Assembly (NCBI GenBank): GCA_042408195.1
Contig: JBHOQL010000108.1
Location: 1 to 23,048, forward strand
Direction: 5' to 3'
Length of the DNA stretch: 23,048 nt
Source of the DNA: SpSt-600 sp042408195
GTDB taxonomy: Bacteria > Chloroflexota > Anaerolineae > SpSt-600
The position numbers and the translations under genes are program-made. Positions within the stretch are counted from its first letter, which is position 1. Every line of letters starts with the position of its first letter. Of the stretch, positions 14,987 through 22,529 are shown one piece after another. Under the pieces are notes generated by a model that had not been told where the DNA came from, ran no database searches, and saw nothing but the letters and a program-made list of their open reading frames with translations.

Positions 14987-17120
14987 CTATAACGTTGGGT
15001 AGATGGGATATTTTCTCTAAAATTCTGGTCAACTGCTCAGCTGAATCAATTTCCAGCGTGGCCTTCATTATGGCCACGTTGAATTTCTTACGGGTAGTTA
15101 GCTCCGCATTAGTGATATTTACCCCTTCATTGGCTACGATTTCGGCTATATCCCGGAAAAGCCCTTCACGGTCAAAAGCTCTCACCGTTATAGTAACAGG
15201 ATAGCGGTGGCGGTTGTTGGTTCCCCATGCCACCTTTATGAACCTTTCCCTCTCTCTGAGCTGCAGGATGTTGGGGCAATCGGCTCTGTGGATGCTTATT
15301 CCGCGGCCTCTGGTTACATATCCAACGATTTCATCCCCTGGGAGAGGGTTGCAACACTTGGCCAAATGGGTCAGCAGATTGCCAACCCCAAGGATAGTAA
15401 CCTCTGGGCTTTTTTCCTCCGAGGGGCGAATCCGCAGACCCTTTTCCTGGCTTTCTAATTGCAGCAGCTTTGTCCCTATATACTGAGGGCTCAAGTCCCC
15501 GTACCCTATGGCCGCCAGAAGATCCTCTACGCTCTCGTATTTGAACTCCTTAACAGTTTCTTTTAGCTCCCTAAAAATTTCTTCGTAACTGCGCTTTATG
15601 CCCAGCCTCTTAAGCTCTTTTTCCAAGATCTCTTTCCCTTGAGCTATGCTTTCTTCTCTAGCCTGCTTCCGGAACCAAAGTCTTATCTTCTGGCGCGCCC
15701 TTGAAGTCTTAACGTAGCCGAGGTCGGGGTTGAGCCAGTCCCGACTGGGCCCACCTTTCTTGGCAGCAATGATTTCTACAATGTCCCCATTCTTGAGTTG
15801 GTAATCCAAGGGCACTATTTTGCCGTTGACTCTGGCACTGCGGCAGCGGTGGCCCAGCTCCGTGTGGATGTGATAGGCAAAATCTATGGGTGTGGAGCCC
15901 GCTGGCAAGTCCACAATATCGCCCTTTGGGGTGAAGACAAAAACTCTATCCTGGAAGAAATCGCTTTTGAGGGAGTCTACAAACTCCTTTGCATCCGTGA
16001 CCTCCTGGCGCCACTCCAGAATTTGTCGGAGCCAGGCAATTTTGTTCTCAAAATCTACGTCCCTTGGTCCCTTTTCCTTGTATTTCCAGTGGGCAGCGAT
16101 CCCGTACTCGGCGACGCGGTGCATTTCCTCTGTGCGTATCTGAATTTCCAGAGGCTTACCGCCTGGTCCCACCACTGCAGTGTGAAGGGACCGGTACATG
16201 TTGTCTTTTGGGGTGGCAATATAGTCGTCAAATTCCCCAGGGATAGGGGGCCATAGGGAATGGACCACCCCAAGGGCTGCATAACAGTCCTTGACTTCTT
16301 TGACGATGATCCGTATCCCGTGAAGGTCGTATATTTGGTCCAGATCAACATTTTTGCGCTTCATTTTCTGGTATATGCTGTAAATGTGCTTGGGGCGACC
16401 AGTTATCTCTGCTTCAATCCCGGCGTTGGCCAGGTGGTTTTGGAGGATTTCAATGACCTGGTTTACAAATCTTTCCCGGTCGAGGCGGCGCTGTTCCAGC
16501 TTCGCTGCAATTTCGTAATACTTTTCCGGCTCCAAGTAGCGGAAAGCCAGATCTTCAAGCTCCCACTTTATCTTCCATATTCCGAGCCGGTTGGCCAGAG
16601 GGGCATATATCTCCAGAGTCTCCTGGGCCACTTTCTTCCTCTTCTCTTCGGGCAGAGAGCCAAGGGTACGCATATTGTGGAGGCGATCGGCCAGCTTTAT
16701 GAGGACTACCCGGATGTCGTCCACCATGGCAAGGAACATCTTGCGGATGCTTTCAGCATGCTCATAGGCGCGACTTTCCTTCTCCTTTGAACTTTTCCTT
16801 TCAACTTGGTCGAGCCTGCGGAGTTTGGTTACTCCATCCACCAGACTAGCAATTTCTTCACCGAACTCTGCCTTTATATCTTCAATGTCCAGGATGGTAT
16901 CCTCAACCACGTCGTGTAGAAGACCAGCAGCAATGGTAGCAGGGTCCAGGCGCAGTTCGCTCAGTATCCGGGCTACCGCTACACAGTGCTGAATGTAAGG
17001 CTCACCCGAGGCTCTTACTTGCCCTTCGTGAGCAACCCTGGCAAGCTCGTAAGCTCTCTTTATAAGTTCAGCGTCTTCTGGAGTTTTTACCGCGACCAGA
17101 ATATCCTGAATTTCCTCCAT
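14964..17120 (-). CDS. rel: Rel/SpoT-type (p)ppGpp synthetase/hydrolase
   Basis: This 718-residue Rel enzyme of the stringent response has the full layout. The HD hydrolase domain retains H45, H69-D70 and E73-D74 (LLHDVVEDT), plus DRLHNMRTL. The synthetase domain contains YDLHGIRII and an E296-F-D-D299 motif before YIATPKDNMYRSLHT. TGS (FTPKGDIVDLPAGSTPIDFA), a CC/zinc-finger segment (KCCNPLPGDEIVGY...HRADCPN) and a C-terminal ACT domain follow. The hydrolase residues look active, so both making and degrading (p)ppGpp is expected. The EFDD motif, however, is the form known from monofunctional RelA, not the RFKD of bifunctional enzymes. The start is ATG 17120, preceded by AGAGGGGG; an in-frame ATG further upstream, at 17162, would place codons over the promoter. 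Confidence 0.93.
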   Translation of the reverse strand: MEEIQDILVAVKTPEDAELIKRAYELARVAHEGQVRASGEPYIQHCVAVARILSELRLDPATIAAGLLHDVVEDTILDIEDIKAEFGEEIASLVDGVTKLRRLDQVERKSSKEKESRAYEHAESIRKMFLAMVDDIRVVLIKLADRLHNMRTLGSLPEEKRKKVAQETLEIYAPLANRLGIWKIKWELEDLAFRYLEPEKYYEIAAKLEQRRLDRERFVNQVIEILQNHLANAGIEAEITGRPKHIYSIYQKMKRKNVDLDQIYDLHGIRIIVKEVKDCYAALGVVHSLWPPIPGEFDDYIATPKDNMYRSLHTAVVGPGGKPLEIQIRTEEMHRVAEYGIAAHWKYKEKGPRDVDFENKIAWLRQILEWRQEVTDAKEFVDSLKSDFFQDRVFVFTPKGDIVDLPAGSTPIDFAYHIHTELGHRCRSARVNGKIVPLDYQLKNGDIVEIIAAKKGGPSRDWLNPDLGYVKTSRARQKIRLWFRKQAREESIAQGKEILEKELKRLGIKRSYEEIFRELKETVKEFKYESVEDLLAAIGYGDLSPQYIGTKLLQLESQEKGLRIRPSEEKSPEVTILGVGNLLTHLAKCCNPLPGDEIVGYVTRGRGISIHRADCPNILQLRERERFIKVAWGTNNRHRYPVTITVRAFDREGLFRDIAEIVANEGVNITNAELTTRKKFNVAIMKATLEIDSAEQLTRILEKISHLPNVIEAYRHTG

Positions 17121-17138
17121 GGGGCCCCCTCTAAATCT

Positions 17139-17167
17139 ATTATATCCGCGGGTAAAGAGCAAGGCAA
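17139..17167 (-). promoter_or_regulatory. Sigma-70-type promoter of rel (minus strand)
   Basis: Read on the minus strand, TTGCCT (17167-17162) and a perfect TATAAT (17144-17139) are 17 bases apart. The transcript should start near 17132, about 12 bases before the ATG at 17120, leaving just enough leader for AGAGGGGG. This is one of the clearest promoters in the window and shows that rel is transcribed on its own. Confidence 0.7.
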
Positions 17168-17502
17168 CCCAAGTTCGGCCCCCTCTTCTGCGAGGCTTTG
17201 CCCATCTATTCCCGATTCTTTGCTCTCCCGTGAGCTCAGAATTTGCTAAGCTGAGGATTCCACCCGTGAGCGAGAAGCGAACATTACAGATCCTCCGACA
17301 AAGGGCAAAGTTCCCGCTTCGCTCCAGTGGATAAATCGCGAGAAGTGACCACTTCGCCCCCGACCTTGGCGCTTCGCCGCGAGCTAAGCTTTGGCCCTTA
17401 ACTGAACCAGGCTCTCGGGCATTAGTTCAGGGAAAATTGCGCTTGGTCTTTTCCCTCAAATTGTGGCAAAATAAAAATAGGACCTTCTGAGGGTAAAATG
17501 CG
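17168..17502. other. Noncoding stretch between divergent rel and radical-SAM genes, rich in dyads
   Basis: No supported gene lies here. The stretch has a perfect 6+6 palindrome GAAGTG-AC-CACTTC (17342-17355). It also has an inverted repeat CTGAAC/GTTCAG (17402-17407 and 17425-17430), and several GCTTCG/CGAAGC-like words on both strands between 17267 and 17385. On the plus strand TTGGTC (17443-17448) and CAAAAT (17467-17472), 18 bases apart, are a weak candidate promoter for the radical-SAM gene, whose ribosome site is GAGGGT (17489-17494). The stretch may hold regulatory sites or decayed repeat elements; nothing matches a riboswitch I know. Confidence 0.4.
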
Positions 17503-19335
17503 ATGCCTATCCCTCTAGAGAAGCTGGAAAGGCTGCTGAGCAAAGTTACGAAACCAGCCCGATACGTAGGTGGCGAGGTCAACAGCATCGTCAAGGACTG
17601 GACAGGGGTAAAAGTAGCTTTAGCTTACCCTGATGCCTATGAAGTCGGGATGTCCAATCTGGGCCTCGCTATCCTCTACGATTTGATAAACCACCAGGAA
17701 GGGCTCTTAGCGGAACGCGTCTACGCCCCTTGGCCCGATATGGAAGAGGTTATGCGCCGAGAGGGCGTACCCCTTTTCAGCCTCGAAACCCGCCACTTCC
17801 TGAAAGAGTTTGATTTCATTGGCTTCAGCCTCCAGTATGAACTCACTTATACGAACGTTCTCAACATGCTGGACTTAGCGGGTGTTCCTCTCTTGTCCTT
17901 TCAGAGGAGCGATGATGACCCTCTAGTAATAGCAGGAGGGCCCTGCGCCTTTAACCCTGAGCCCATGGCCCCCTTCATTGATCTTTTCGTCATTGGGGAT
18001 GGGGAGGAAGTTGTTCTGGAAATTCTGAAAGCTTACGCTGAGTGGAAGGAAAAGGGGGGAAAGAGGAGGGAGTTCCTGCGGGAGGTTGCTTCCGTAGAAG
18101 GGGTGTACGTTCCTTCCCTCTATAGGACCCACTACAATCCGGACGGCACCTTCGGGGGTGTGGAACCTTTGCTTCTCAATGTTCCGGCCAGGGTCCGCAA
18201 GCGTCTAATTCCCACCTTGACTGCAATTCCGCTCAACCCCGTTCTGCCCCACATAGAAGTCGTCCACGACCGCGGCAACGTGGAAATTCAGAGGGGGTGT
18301 GGTCAAGGATGCCGTTTCTGCAATGCTGGGATAATTTACAGGCCTGTGCGAGAGAGGTCTCTTGAGGAAATCCTGGAAGCTGTTGGGGAATTGCTCGAGA
18401 ACACTGGCTATGAGGAAATAGCTTTGGTTTCCCTTTCCAGCGCCGATTACTCTCGGATAGAAGAATTGCTGGAGGCGCTCGGTGGCAATCAATATCCGTG
18501 GCCTCTATCCATCTCCCTTCCCTCCCTCAGGGTTGATTCGTTCTCGGTCTCTCTGGCAGAGAGGCTGGAAAAACACGGCAGGACTGGCCTGACCTTCGCT
18601 CCCGAGGCCGGAAGCCAGCGTCTGCGGAACGTCATAAATAAAAAAGTAACCGAAGAAGACATCCTCGAGGTAGCAGAGGCCTCGTACTCCCGGGGGTGGC
18701 ATCGCCTCAAGTTTTACTTCATGATAGGCCTTCCCACAGAGACCATGGATGATATCGCAGAAATTGGCAGATTGGTCCATCAGGTCCTCGACATAGGCCG
18801 GAAGCACCAGGGGAACAGGGCAGAGCTGGCTGTCAGCATTGCCACGTTCATACCCAAACCTCACACCCCTTTCCAATGGCTGCCCATGGCTGGAGAAGAG
18901 GAGATAGCTGAGAAGCATAAATTCCTCCGCAAATTGCTAAAGCGGAGAGGGATTTTCTTAAGCCTAACAGACTACAGAACTTCGCTGCTGGAAGGTGTCC
19001 TAAGCAGAGGAGATAGAAGATTGGGTGAGGTCATATACAGGGCTTGGAAAAAGGGCGCTAAATTCGATGCGTGGGGTGAGTTTTTCCGTTGGGACCTTTG
19101 GGAGAAAGCTTTTGCTGAGGCGGGCCTTGCCCTTTCCTTCTACGCCCATCGCTTGCGTCCTAAGGATGAGATCTTCCCGTGGGACCACATTGATGTGGGG
19201 GTTGAGAAGGAGTTCCTATGGGAAGAATACCAAAAGGCGCTTCGGGGCGAAATCACACCGGATTGTCGGAGGGAATGCTATGGCTGCGGGATAAGGAAAG
19301 CCTTTAAAATTAAAGAGCCTGTTCTGGCCCAGTAG
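17503..19335 (+). CDS. TIGR03960-type B12-binding-like / radical-SAM protein
   Basis: This 610-residue protein opens with the conserved segment KPARYVGGE-x-N and KVALAYPDAYEVGMSNLG, then a cobalamin-binding-like domain (about 35-190). The radical-SAM core follows with C266-x3-C270-x2-C273 (GCGQGCRFC). The C-terminal tail has a CRRECYGCG cysteine cluster. This matches the uncharacterised TIGR03960 family. In many bacteria it is encoded beside, or fused to, a DUF2344/TIGR03936 protein and near ribonuclease G, rplU and rpmA. None of these are adjacent here. The biochemical reaction is not known to me; tRNA or rRNA modification is sometimes suggested from context. The ATG 17503 was chosen for its GAGGGT at eight bases and its fit with the family start. 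Confidence 0.85.
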   Translation: MPIPLEKLERLLSKVTKPARYVGGEVNSIVKDWTGVKVALAYPDAYEVGMSNLGLAILYDLINHQEGLLAERVYAPWPDMEEVMRREGVPLFSLETRHFLKEFDFIGFSLQYELTYTNVLNMLDLAGVPLLSFQRSDDDPLVIAGGPCAFNPEPMAPFIDLFVIGDGEEVVLEILKAYAEWKEKGGKRREFLREVASVEGVYVPSLYRTHYNPDGTFGGVEPLLLNVPARVRKRLIPTLTAIPLNPVLPHIEVVHDRGNVEIQRGCGQGCRFCNAGIIYRPVRERSLEEILEAVGELLENTGYEEIALVSLSSADYSRIEELLEALGGNQYPWPLSISLPSLRVDSFSVSLAERLEKHGRTGLTFAPEAGSQRLRNVINKKVTEEDILEVAEASYSRGWHRLKFYFMIGLPTETMDDIAEIGRLVHQVLDIGRKHQGNRAELAVSIATFIPKPHTPFQWLPMAGEEEIAEKHKFLRKLLKRRGIFLSLTDYRTSLLEGVLSRGDRRLGEVIYRAWKKGAKFDAWGEFFRWDLWEKAFAEAGLALSFYAHRLRPKDEIFPWDHIDVGVEKEFLWEEYQKALRGEITPDCRRECYGCGIRKAFKIKEPVLAQ

Positions 19336-19346
19336 TTTGTGAAAGC

Positions 19347-19375
19347 TTGGCTTTTAACCTTAGGTATGGTAAAAT
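19347..19375 (+). promoter_or_regulatory. Sigma-70-type promoter of the B12-mutase operon
   Basis: TTGGCT (19347-19352) and TAAAAT (19370-19375) are 17 bases apart in the 73-base gap after the radical-SAM gene. The predicted transcript starts near 19382 with a short leader carrying GAAGGAGGG (19395-19403) before the ATG at 19409. There is no space for a cobalamin riboswitch. Confidence 0.6.
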
Positions 19376-19408
19376 CTTCAAAAGAAAGCCACCCGAAGGA
19401 GGGTAGGA

Positions 19409-21091
19409 ATGTTTGACAAAGAGGCCCTGAAGAAAATAAAAGAGAGGCAAGAACAGTGGGAGGAAACGACCCTTCAGCAGTGGCTTGCCAAGCTTCCTGA
19501 AAGGGAAGAACTCTTCCGCAACCTCTCAGATATGCCTATCGCCCGCCTTTATACCCCCGCCGATATCCCCGATTTTGATTACCTGGAGGAATTGGGTTTC
19601 CCAGGCGAATATCCCTTCACCAGAGGTATCCATGCCACGATGTACCGTGGACGCCTCTGGACCATGAGGATGTTCTCGGGATATGGTTCAGCTGAGGAAA
19701 CTAACGAACGCTTTAAGTATTTACTTAAGCACGGTGAAACAGGCCTCTCGGTAGCTTTTGATACCCCTACCCTCTACGGTTATGATACTGATGACCCTAT
19801 GGCCGAGGGGGAATTTGGGAAGTGCGGTGTGGCTGTATCCTCCCTGGCTGATATGGAAATTCTCTTTGATGGGATTCCGCTGGATAAAATTACAACTTCT
19901 ATGACGATAAATGCCCCCGCTGCCATCCTTTGGGCCATGTATCTCGTTGTGGCTGAGAAACGAGGGATCCCCTGGACTAAGCTTGGAGGGACCATTCAGA
20001 ACGACATTCTCAAGGAATATATAGCTCAGAAGGAATTCGTTTTCCCTCCCAAGCCGTCTATGCGCCTCGTGGTGGATACCTTTGAGTTCGGTTCTAAATA
20101 TGTGCCGAAGTGGAACACCATTTCCATAAGTGGGTATCACATTCGAGAAGCCGGGGCTACAGCCGTTCAAGAGTTGGCTTTCACCCTTTACGACGGTTTT
20201 GAGTACGTCAAGGCTGGCATTGAACGGGGGCTTGATGTGGATGAGTTTGCTCCTCGCCTCAGCTTTTTCTTCAACGCTCACAACGACTTCTTTGAGGAAA
20301 TTGCCAAATTCAGGGCAGCCAGGAGGATATGGGCCAGGGAGATGCGCCATCGTTTCGGAGCTAAAGATCCCCGTTCTTGGTGGTTGCGGTTCCACACCCA
20401 GACGGCAGGTTGCACTTTGACCGCCCAGCAGCCCGAGAACAACATTGTCAGGGTAGCGATTCAGGCTCTTGCTGCAGTCTTAGGAGGTACTCAATCCCTT
20501 CACACCAACTCCATGGATGAAGCCCTTGCTCTGCCTTCGGAATTGGCTGTGCGGGTAGCCCTGCGCACTCAGCAGATCATCGCTCACGAAACAGGGGTGG
20601 TCAACACTATTGATCCCTTGGGCGGCAGTTACTATGTGGAATTTCTCACCCGCAAAATGGAAGAGGCAGCTTACGAGTATTTCCGCAAGATTGACGCCAT
20701 GGGTGGAATGATTGCGGCCATAGAAAAGGGATTCCCCCAGAAAGAGATAGCTGATGCCGCTTACCGTTATCAGAAAGAAATTGACGAGAAGAAACGCATA
20801 GTGGTTGGAGTTAATGAATACGTTTCTGATGAGCCCATCACCATTCCTATCCACAAGATAGACCCGGAAGGGGAAAAGCGCCACCGTGAGCGACTGGCCA
20901 GAGTGCGCAGAGAAAGGGACAATGAGCGGGTGCGACAGTGCCTAGAACGACTTCGCAATGCAGCTATGGATGAAAGAGAAAACCTCATGCCCTACATTTT
21001 AGATTGCGTGCGGGCATACGCTACTTTGGGGGAGATGATGCGGGTCTTGAGGGAGGTCTTCGGAGAATACCGTGAGCCCATTATAATCTGA
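19409..21091 (+). CDS. Adenosylcobalamin-dependent acyl-CoA mutase, catalytic subunit (isobutyryl-CoA mutase-like)
   Basis: This is a 560-residue stand-alone catalytic (TIM-barrel) subunit without the B12 domain, the split form seen in archaea, Chloroflexota and actinobacterial IcmA. Family marks are YPFTRGIHATMYR, TGLSVAFDTPTLYGYD, the substrate His in SGYH (H244) and DPLGGSYYVE. The two specificity positions are F89 (RMFSGYG) and Q207 (EYIAQKEF). In methylmalonyl-CoA mutase these are Tyr and Arg; Phe and Gln are the isobutyryl-CoA mutase pair. A carbon-skeleton rearrangement of isobutyryl-CoA to n-butyryl-CoA, or of a related uncharged acyl-CoA, is therefore more likely than methylmalonyl/succinyl-CoA. 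The partners are the B12 subunit at 22107 and MeaB at 22522. An Rpn-like gene overlaps its stop by one base. Confidence 0.85.
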   Translation: MFDKEALKKIKERQEQWEETTLQQWLAKLPEREELFRNLSDMPIARLYTPADIPDFDYLEELGFPGEYPFTRGIHATMYRGRLWTMRMFSGYGSAEETNERFKYLLKHGETGLSVAFDTPTLYGYDTDDPMAEGEFGKCGVAVSSLADMEILFDGIPLDKITTSMTINAPAAILWAMYLVVAEKRGIPWTKLGGTIQNDILKEYIAQKEFVFPPKPSMRLVVDTFEFGSKYVPKWNTISISGYHIREAGATAVQELAFTLYDGFEYVKAGIERGLDVDEFAPRLSFFFNAHNDFFEEIAKFRAARRIWAREMRHRFGAKDPRSWWLRFHTQTAGCTLTAQQPENNIVRVAIQALAAVLGGTQSLHTNSMDEALALPSELAVRVALRTQQIIAHETGVVNTIDPLGGSYYVEFLTRKMEEAAYEYFRKIDAMGGMIAAIEKGFPQKEIADAAYRYQKEIDEKKRIVVGVNEYVSDEPITIPIHKIDPEGEKRHRERLARVRRERDNERVRQCLERLRNAAMDERENLMPYILDCVRAYATLGEMMRVLREVFGEYREPIII

Positions 21092-22104
21092 TGGCAACCT
21101 TCAATATTTTTGACCGAGTACTCAAGTTATTGGCCCGAGATTACGCATCTTCTTTTTTGAAGCTGGCATTTCCAAACCTTAATTTTGAACTCTTAGAAAC
21201 GTTGGAGAACGTAGAATTAACCCTACCTGAAAGGAGGGCTGATTTCGTCCACAGGGCTAAGCTGGGAGAAAAGGAGTACATTGTGCACCTGGAGTTCCAA
21301 CTGCGCCACAGACGCGATTTCCCTCGAAGGATGTTTGAGTATTCAGCCATGCTTTCTTTACAGTTTGACAAACCCGTGATTTCCCTAGCCCTATACTTGG
21401 AGCCGCGGCGGGCTCCCATCCCGGAGGAATATACAGTTAAGGTAGGCGAAGTGGCAGTTAACAGTTTCCGTTACCCAGTCATCAAGTTGTGGGAATATAG
21501 GGAAGAGATATGGGAGGGCAAATATAGGGAGTTTGCGCCGCTGTTGGTCAGCTTATTCAAGGAACGATCGGTTAAGGTCCTCACCCGGGAAAAGGAACTA
21601 ATCCTCGCTGAGAAGGACCCCCGTAAACGGGCTGACCTTCTGGCGGCAGCCGTAACTATAGCCTCACGGTATTTCCAAAAGACTTTCTTGTGGGAGTTTT
21701 TCAGAGAGGAGGTCGAGGAAATGAGAAATGCCTCATTTATCCAGGAATGGTTGAAAGAAGAGCGCAAGAAAGCACTGGAGGAAGGCTTTCAAGAGGGCAA
21801 GGAGCAAGGTCTTAAGCTGGGATTTCAGCAGGGCCTTCAGCAGGGCCTTCAGCAAGGCCTTCAGCAGGGCCTTCAACAAGGCCTTCAACAGGGCTTTCCT
21901 TTGGGCAGAAAGGAAGAAGCTTTGAGAGTTCTCCGAAAGGTAATTCTCAAACGCTTTGGCTCTCTGCCTGAGTGGCTTTTGAGAGCTATTGATGGATGGG
22001 AAGTAGAGCAATTGGAGCTCCTGGTGGACCTGGCCTTGGAAGTAAGTTCTTTAGAGGAGTTTGAAGCTGAAGCTAAGAAAATCCTGGGATCGCTAGGAGG
22101 TTAA
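21091..22104 (+). CDS. Rpn/PD-(D/E)XK nuclease-fold protein with C-terminal DUF4351-like region
   Basis: This 337-residue protein belongs to the Rpn/YhgA-like group (COG5464 type), once called transposase-like and now regarded as PD-(D/E)XK-fold nucleases linked to recombination. The N-terminal core has D51 in ADFVHR and E68-x-Q70 in VHLEFQ, the shape of the catalytic D...E-x-Q site, and continues to about residue 200. A charged helical part (about 205-245) leads into six QQG(L/F) repeats (246-269). A DUF4351-like end follows (about 275-335, with LKRFGSLPEWL). It sits between the two mutase subunits: its ATG overlaps the mutase stop and its own stop is two bases before the next ATG. No inverted repeats or target duplications are visible. 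Its role in the operon is unknown. Confidence 0.75.
   Translation: MATFNIFDRVLKLLARDYASSFLKLAFPNLNFELLETLENVELTLPERRADFVHRAKLGEKEYIVHLEFQLRHRRDFPRRMFEYSAMLSLQFDKPVISLALYLEPRRAPIPEEYTVKVGEVAVNSFRYPVIKLWEYREEIWEGKYREFAPLLVSLFKERSVKVLTREKELILAEKDPRKRADLLAAAVTIASRYFQKTFLWEFFREEVEEMRNASFIQEWLKEERKKALEEGFQEGKEQGLKLGFQQGLQQGLQQGLQQGLQQGLQQGFPLGRKEEALRVLRKVILKRFGSLPEWLLRAIDGWEVEQLELLVDLALEVSSLEEFEAEAKKILGSLGG
21826..21897 (+). repeat. Six in-frame 12-bp tandem repeats coding QQG(L/F)
   Basis: There are six consecutive 12-base units of the form CAG-CAG-GGC-CTT. They differ only in CAG/CAA third positions and a final TTT for CTT. They encode QQGL five times and QQGF once (residues 246-269). Degenerate four-residue units (EQGL, KLGF) precede them. 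Copy-number change would keep the frame, so the length is expected to vary between strains. Confidence 0.95.
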
Positions 22105-22106
22105 AG

Positions 22107-22529
22107 ATGACCGAAGAGAGGATTCGGGTTCTCATAGCCAAGCCCGGGCTCGATGGACACGACCGGGGAGCAAAAGTGGTGGCAAGGGCTCTGAGGGATG
22201 CAGGTATGGAAGTGATTTATACTGGCCTTCGCCAGACCCCGGAGATGATAGCTGAGGCCGCTCTCCAGGAAGATGTGGATGTAGTTGGACTTTCCATCCT
22301 CTCGGGGGCTCACATGGCCCTCCTGCCCAAAACAGTTCAGCTCCTGAGGGAAAAAGGGCTTGACCATGTGCTGGTAATAGCCGGAGGAATAATACCAGAT
22401 GAAGATGTCCCCAAACTCAAGGAGGCGGGCATAGCGGAGGTTTTCGGCCCGGGCACTTCCACTCAGACCATTGTAGAGTATATCCGCAACAAAGTTGCTG
22501 AAATAAGGAGAAGCCACAAAAATGCTTGA
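22107..22529 (+). CDS. Cobalamin-binding subunit of the acyl-CoA mutase
   Basis: This is a 140-residue stand-alone B12-binding domain, the small subunit (IcmB / mcmA2 type) that completes the catalytic subunit at 19409-21091. The D-x-H-x-x-G motif is D16-G-H18-D-R-G21 (GLDGHDRG); H18 should be the lower axial ligand of cobalt. SILSGAH (the S-x-L element) and the AGGIIP loop complete the nucleotide-tail pocket, and GPGTSTQTIVEYI ends the fold. The length matches known free-standing subunits. It starts two bases after the Rpn-like gene and overlaps meaB by eight bases. The start is supported by AGGAGG in the last codons of the upstream gene. Confidence 0.93.
   Translation: MTEERIRVLIAKPGLDGHDRGAKVVARALRDAGMEVIYTGLRQTPEMIAEAALQEDVDVVGLSILSGAHMALLPKTVQLLREKGLDHVLVIAGGIIPDEDVPKLKEAGIAEVFGPGTSTQTIVEYIRNKVAEIRRSHKNA

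Noticed and set aside
17121..17162. Upstream start for rel at 17162
   Set aside because: It would place codons across the TATAAT promoter; ATG 17120 has a proper ribosome site and fits the family start.
19336..19408. Cobalamin riboswitch before the B12-mutase operon
   Set aside because: The gap is only 73 bases and is taken up by a promoter and ribosome site; there is no room for the conserved B12-box structure.
21826..21897. CRISPR-like array
   Set aside because: The 12-base units have no spacers and lie in frame inside a coding region; it is a simple tandem repeat.
21091..22104. Rpn-like gene as part of a complete insertion sequence
   Set aside because: No terminal inverted repeats, target duplications or second transposase gene are visible; the boundaries coincide with the neighbouring start and stop codons.
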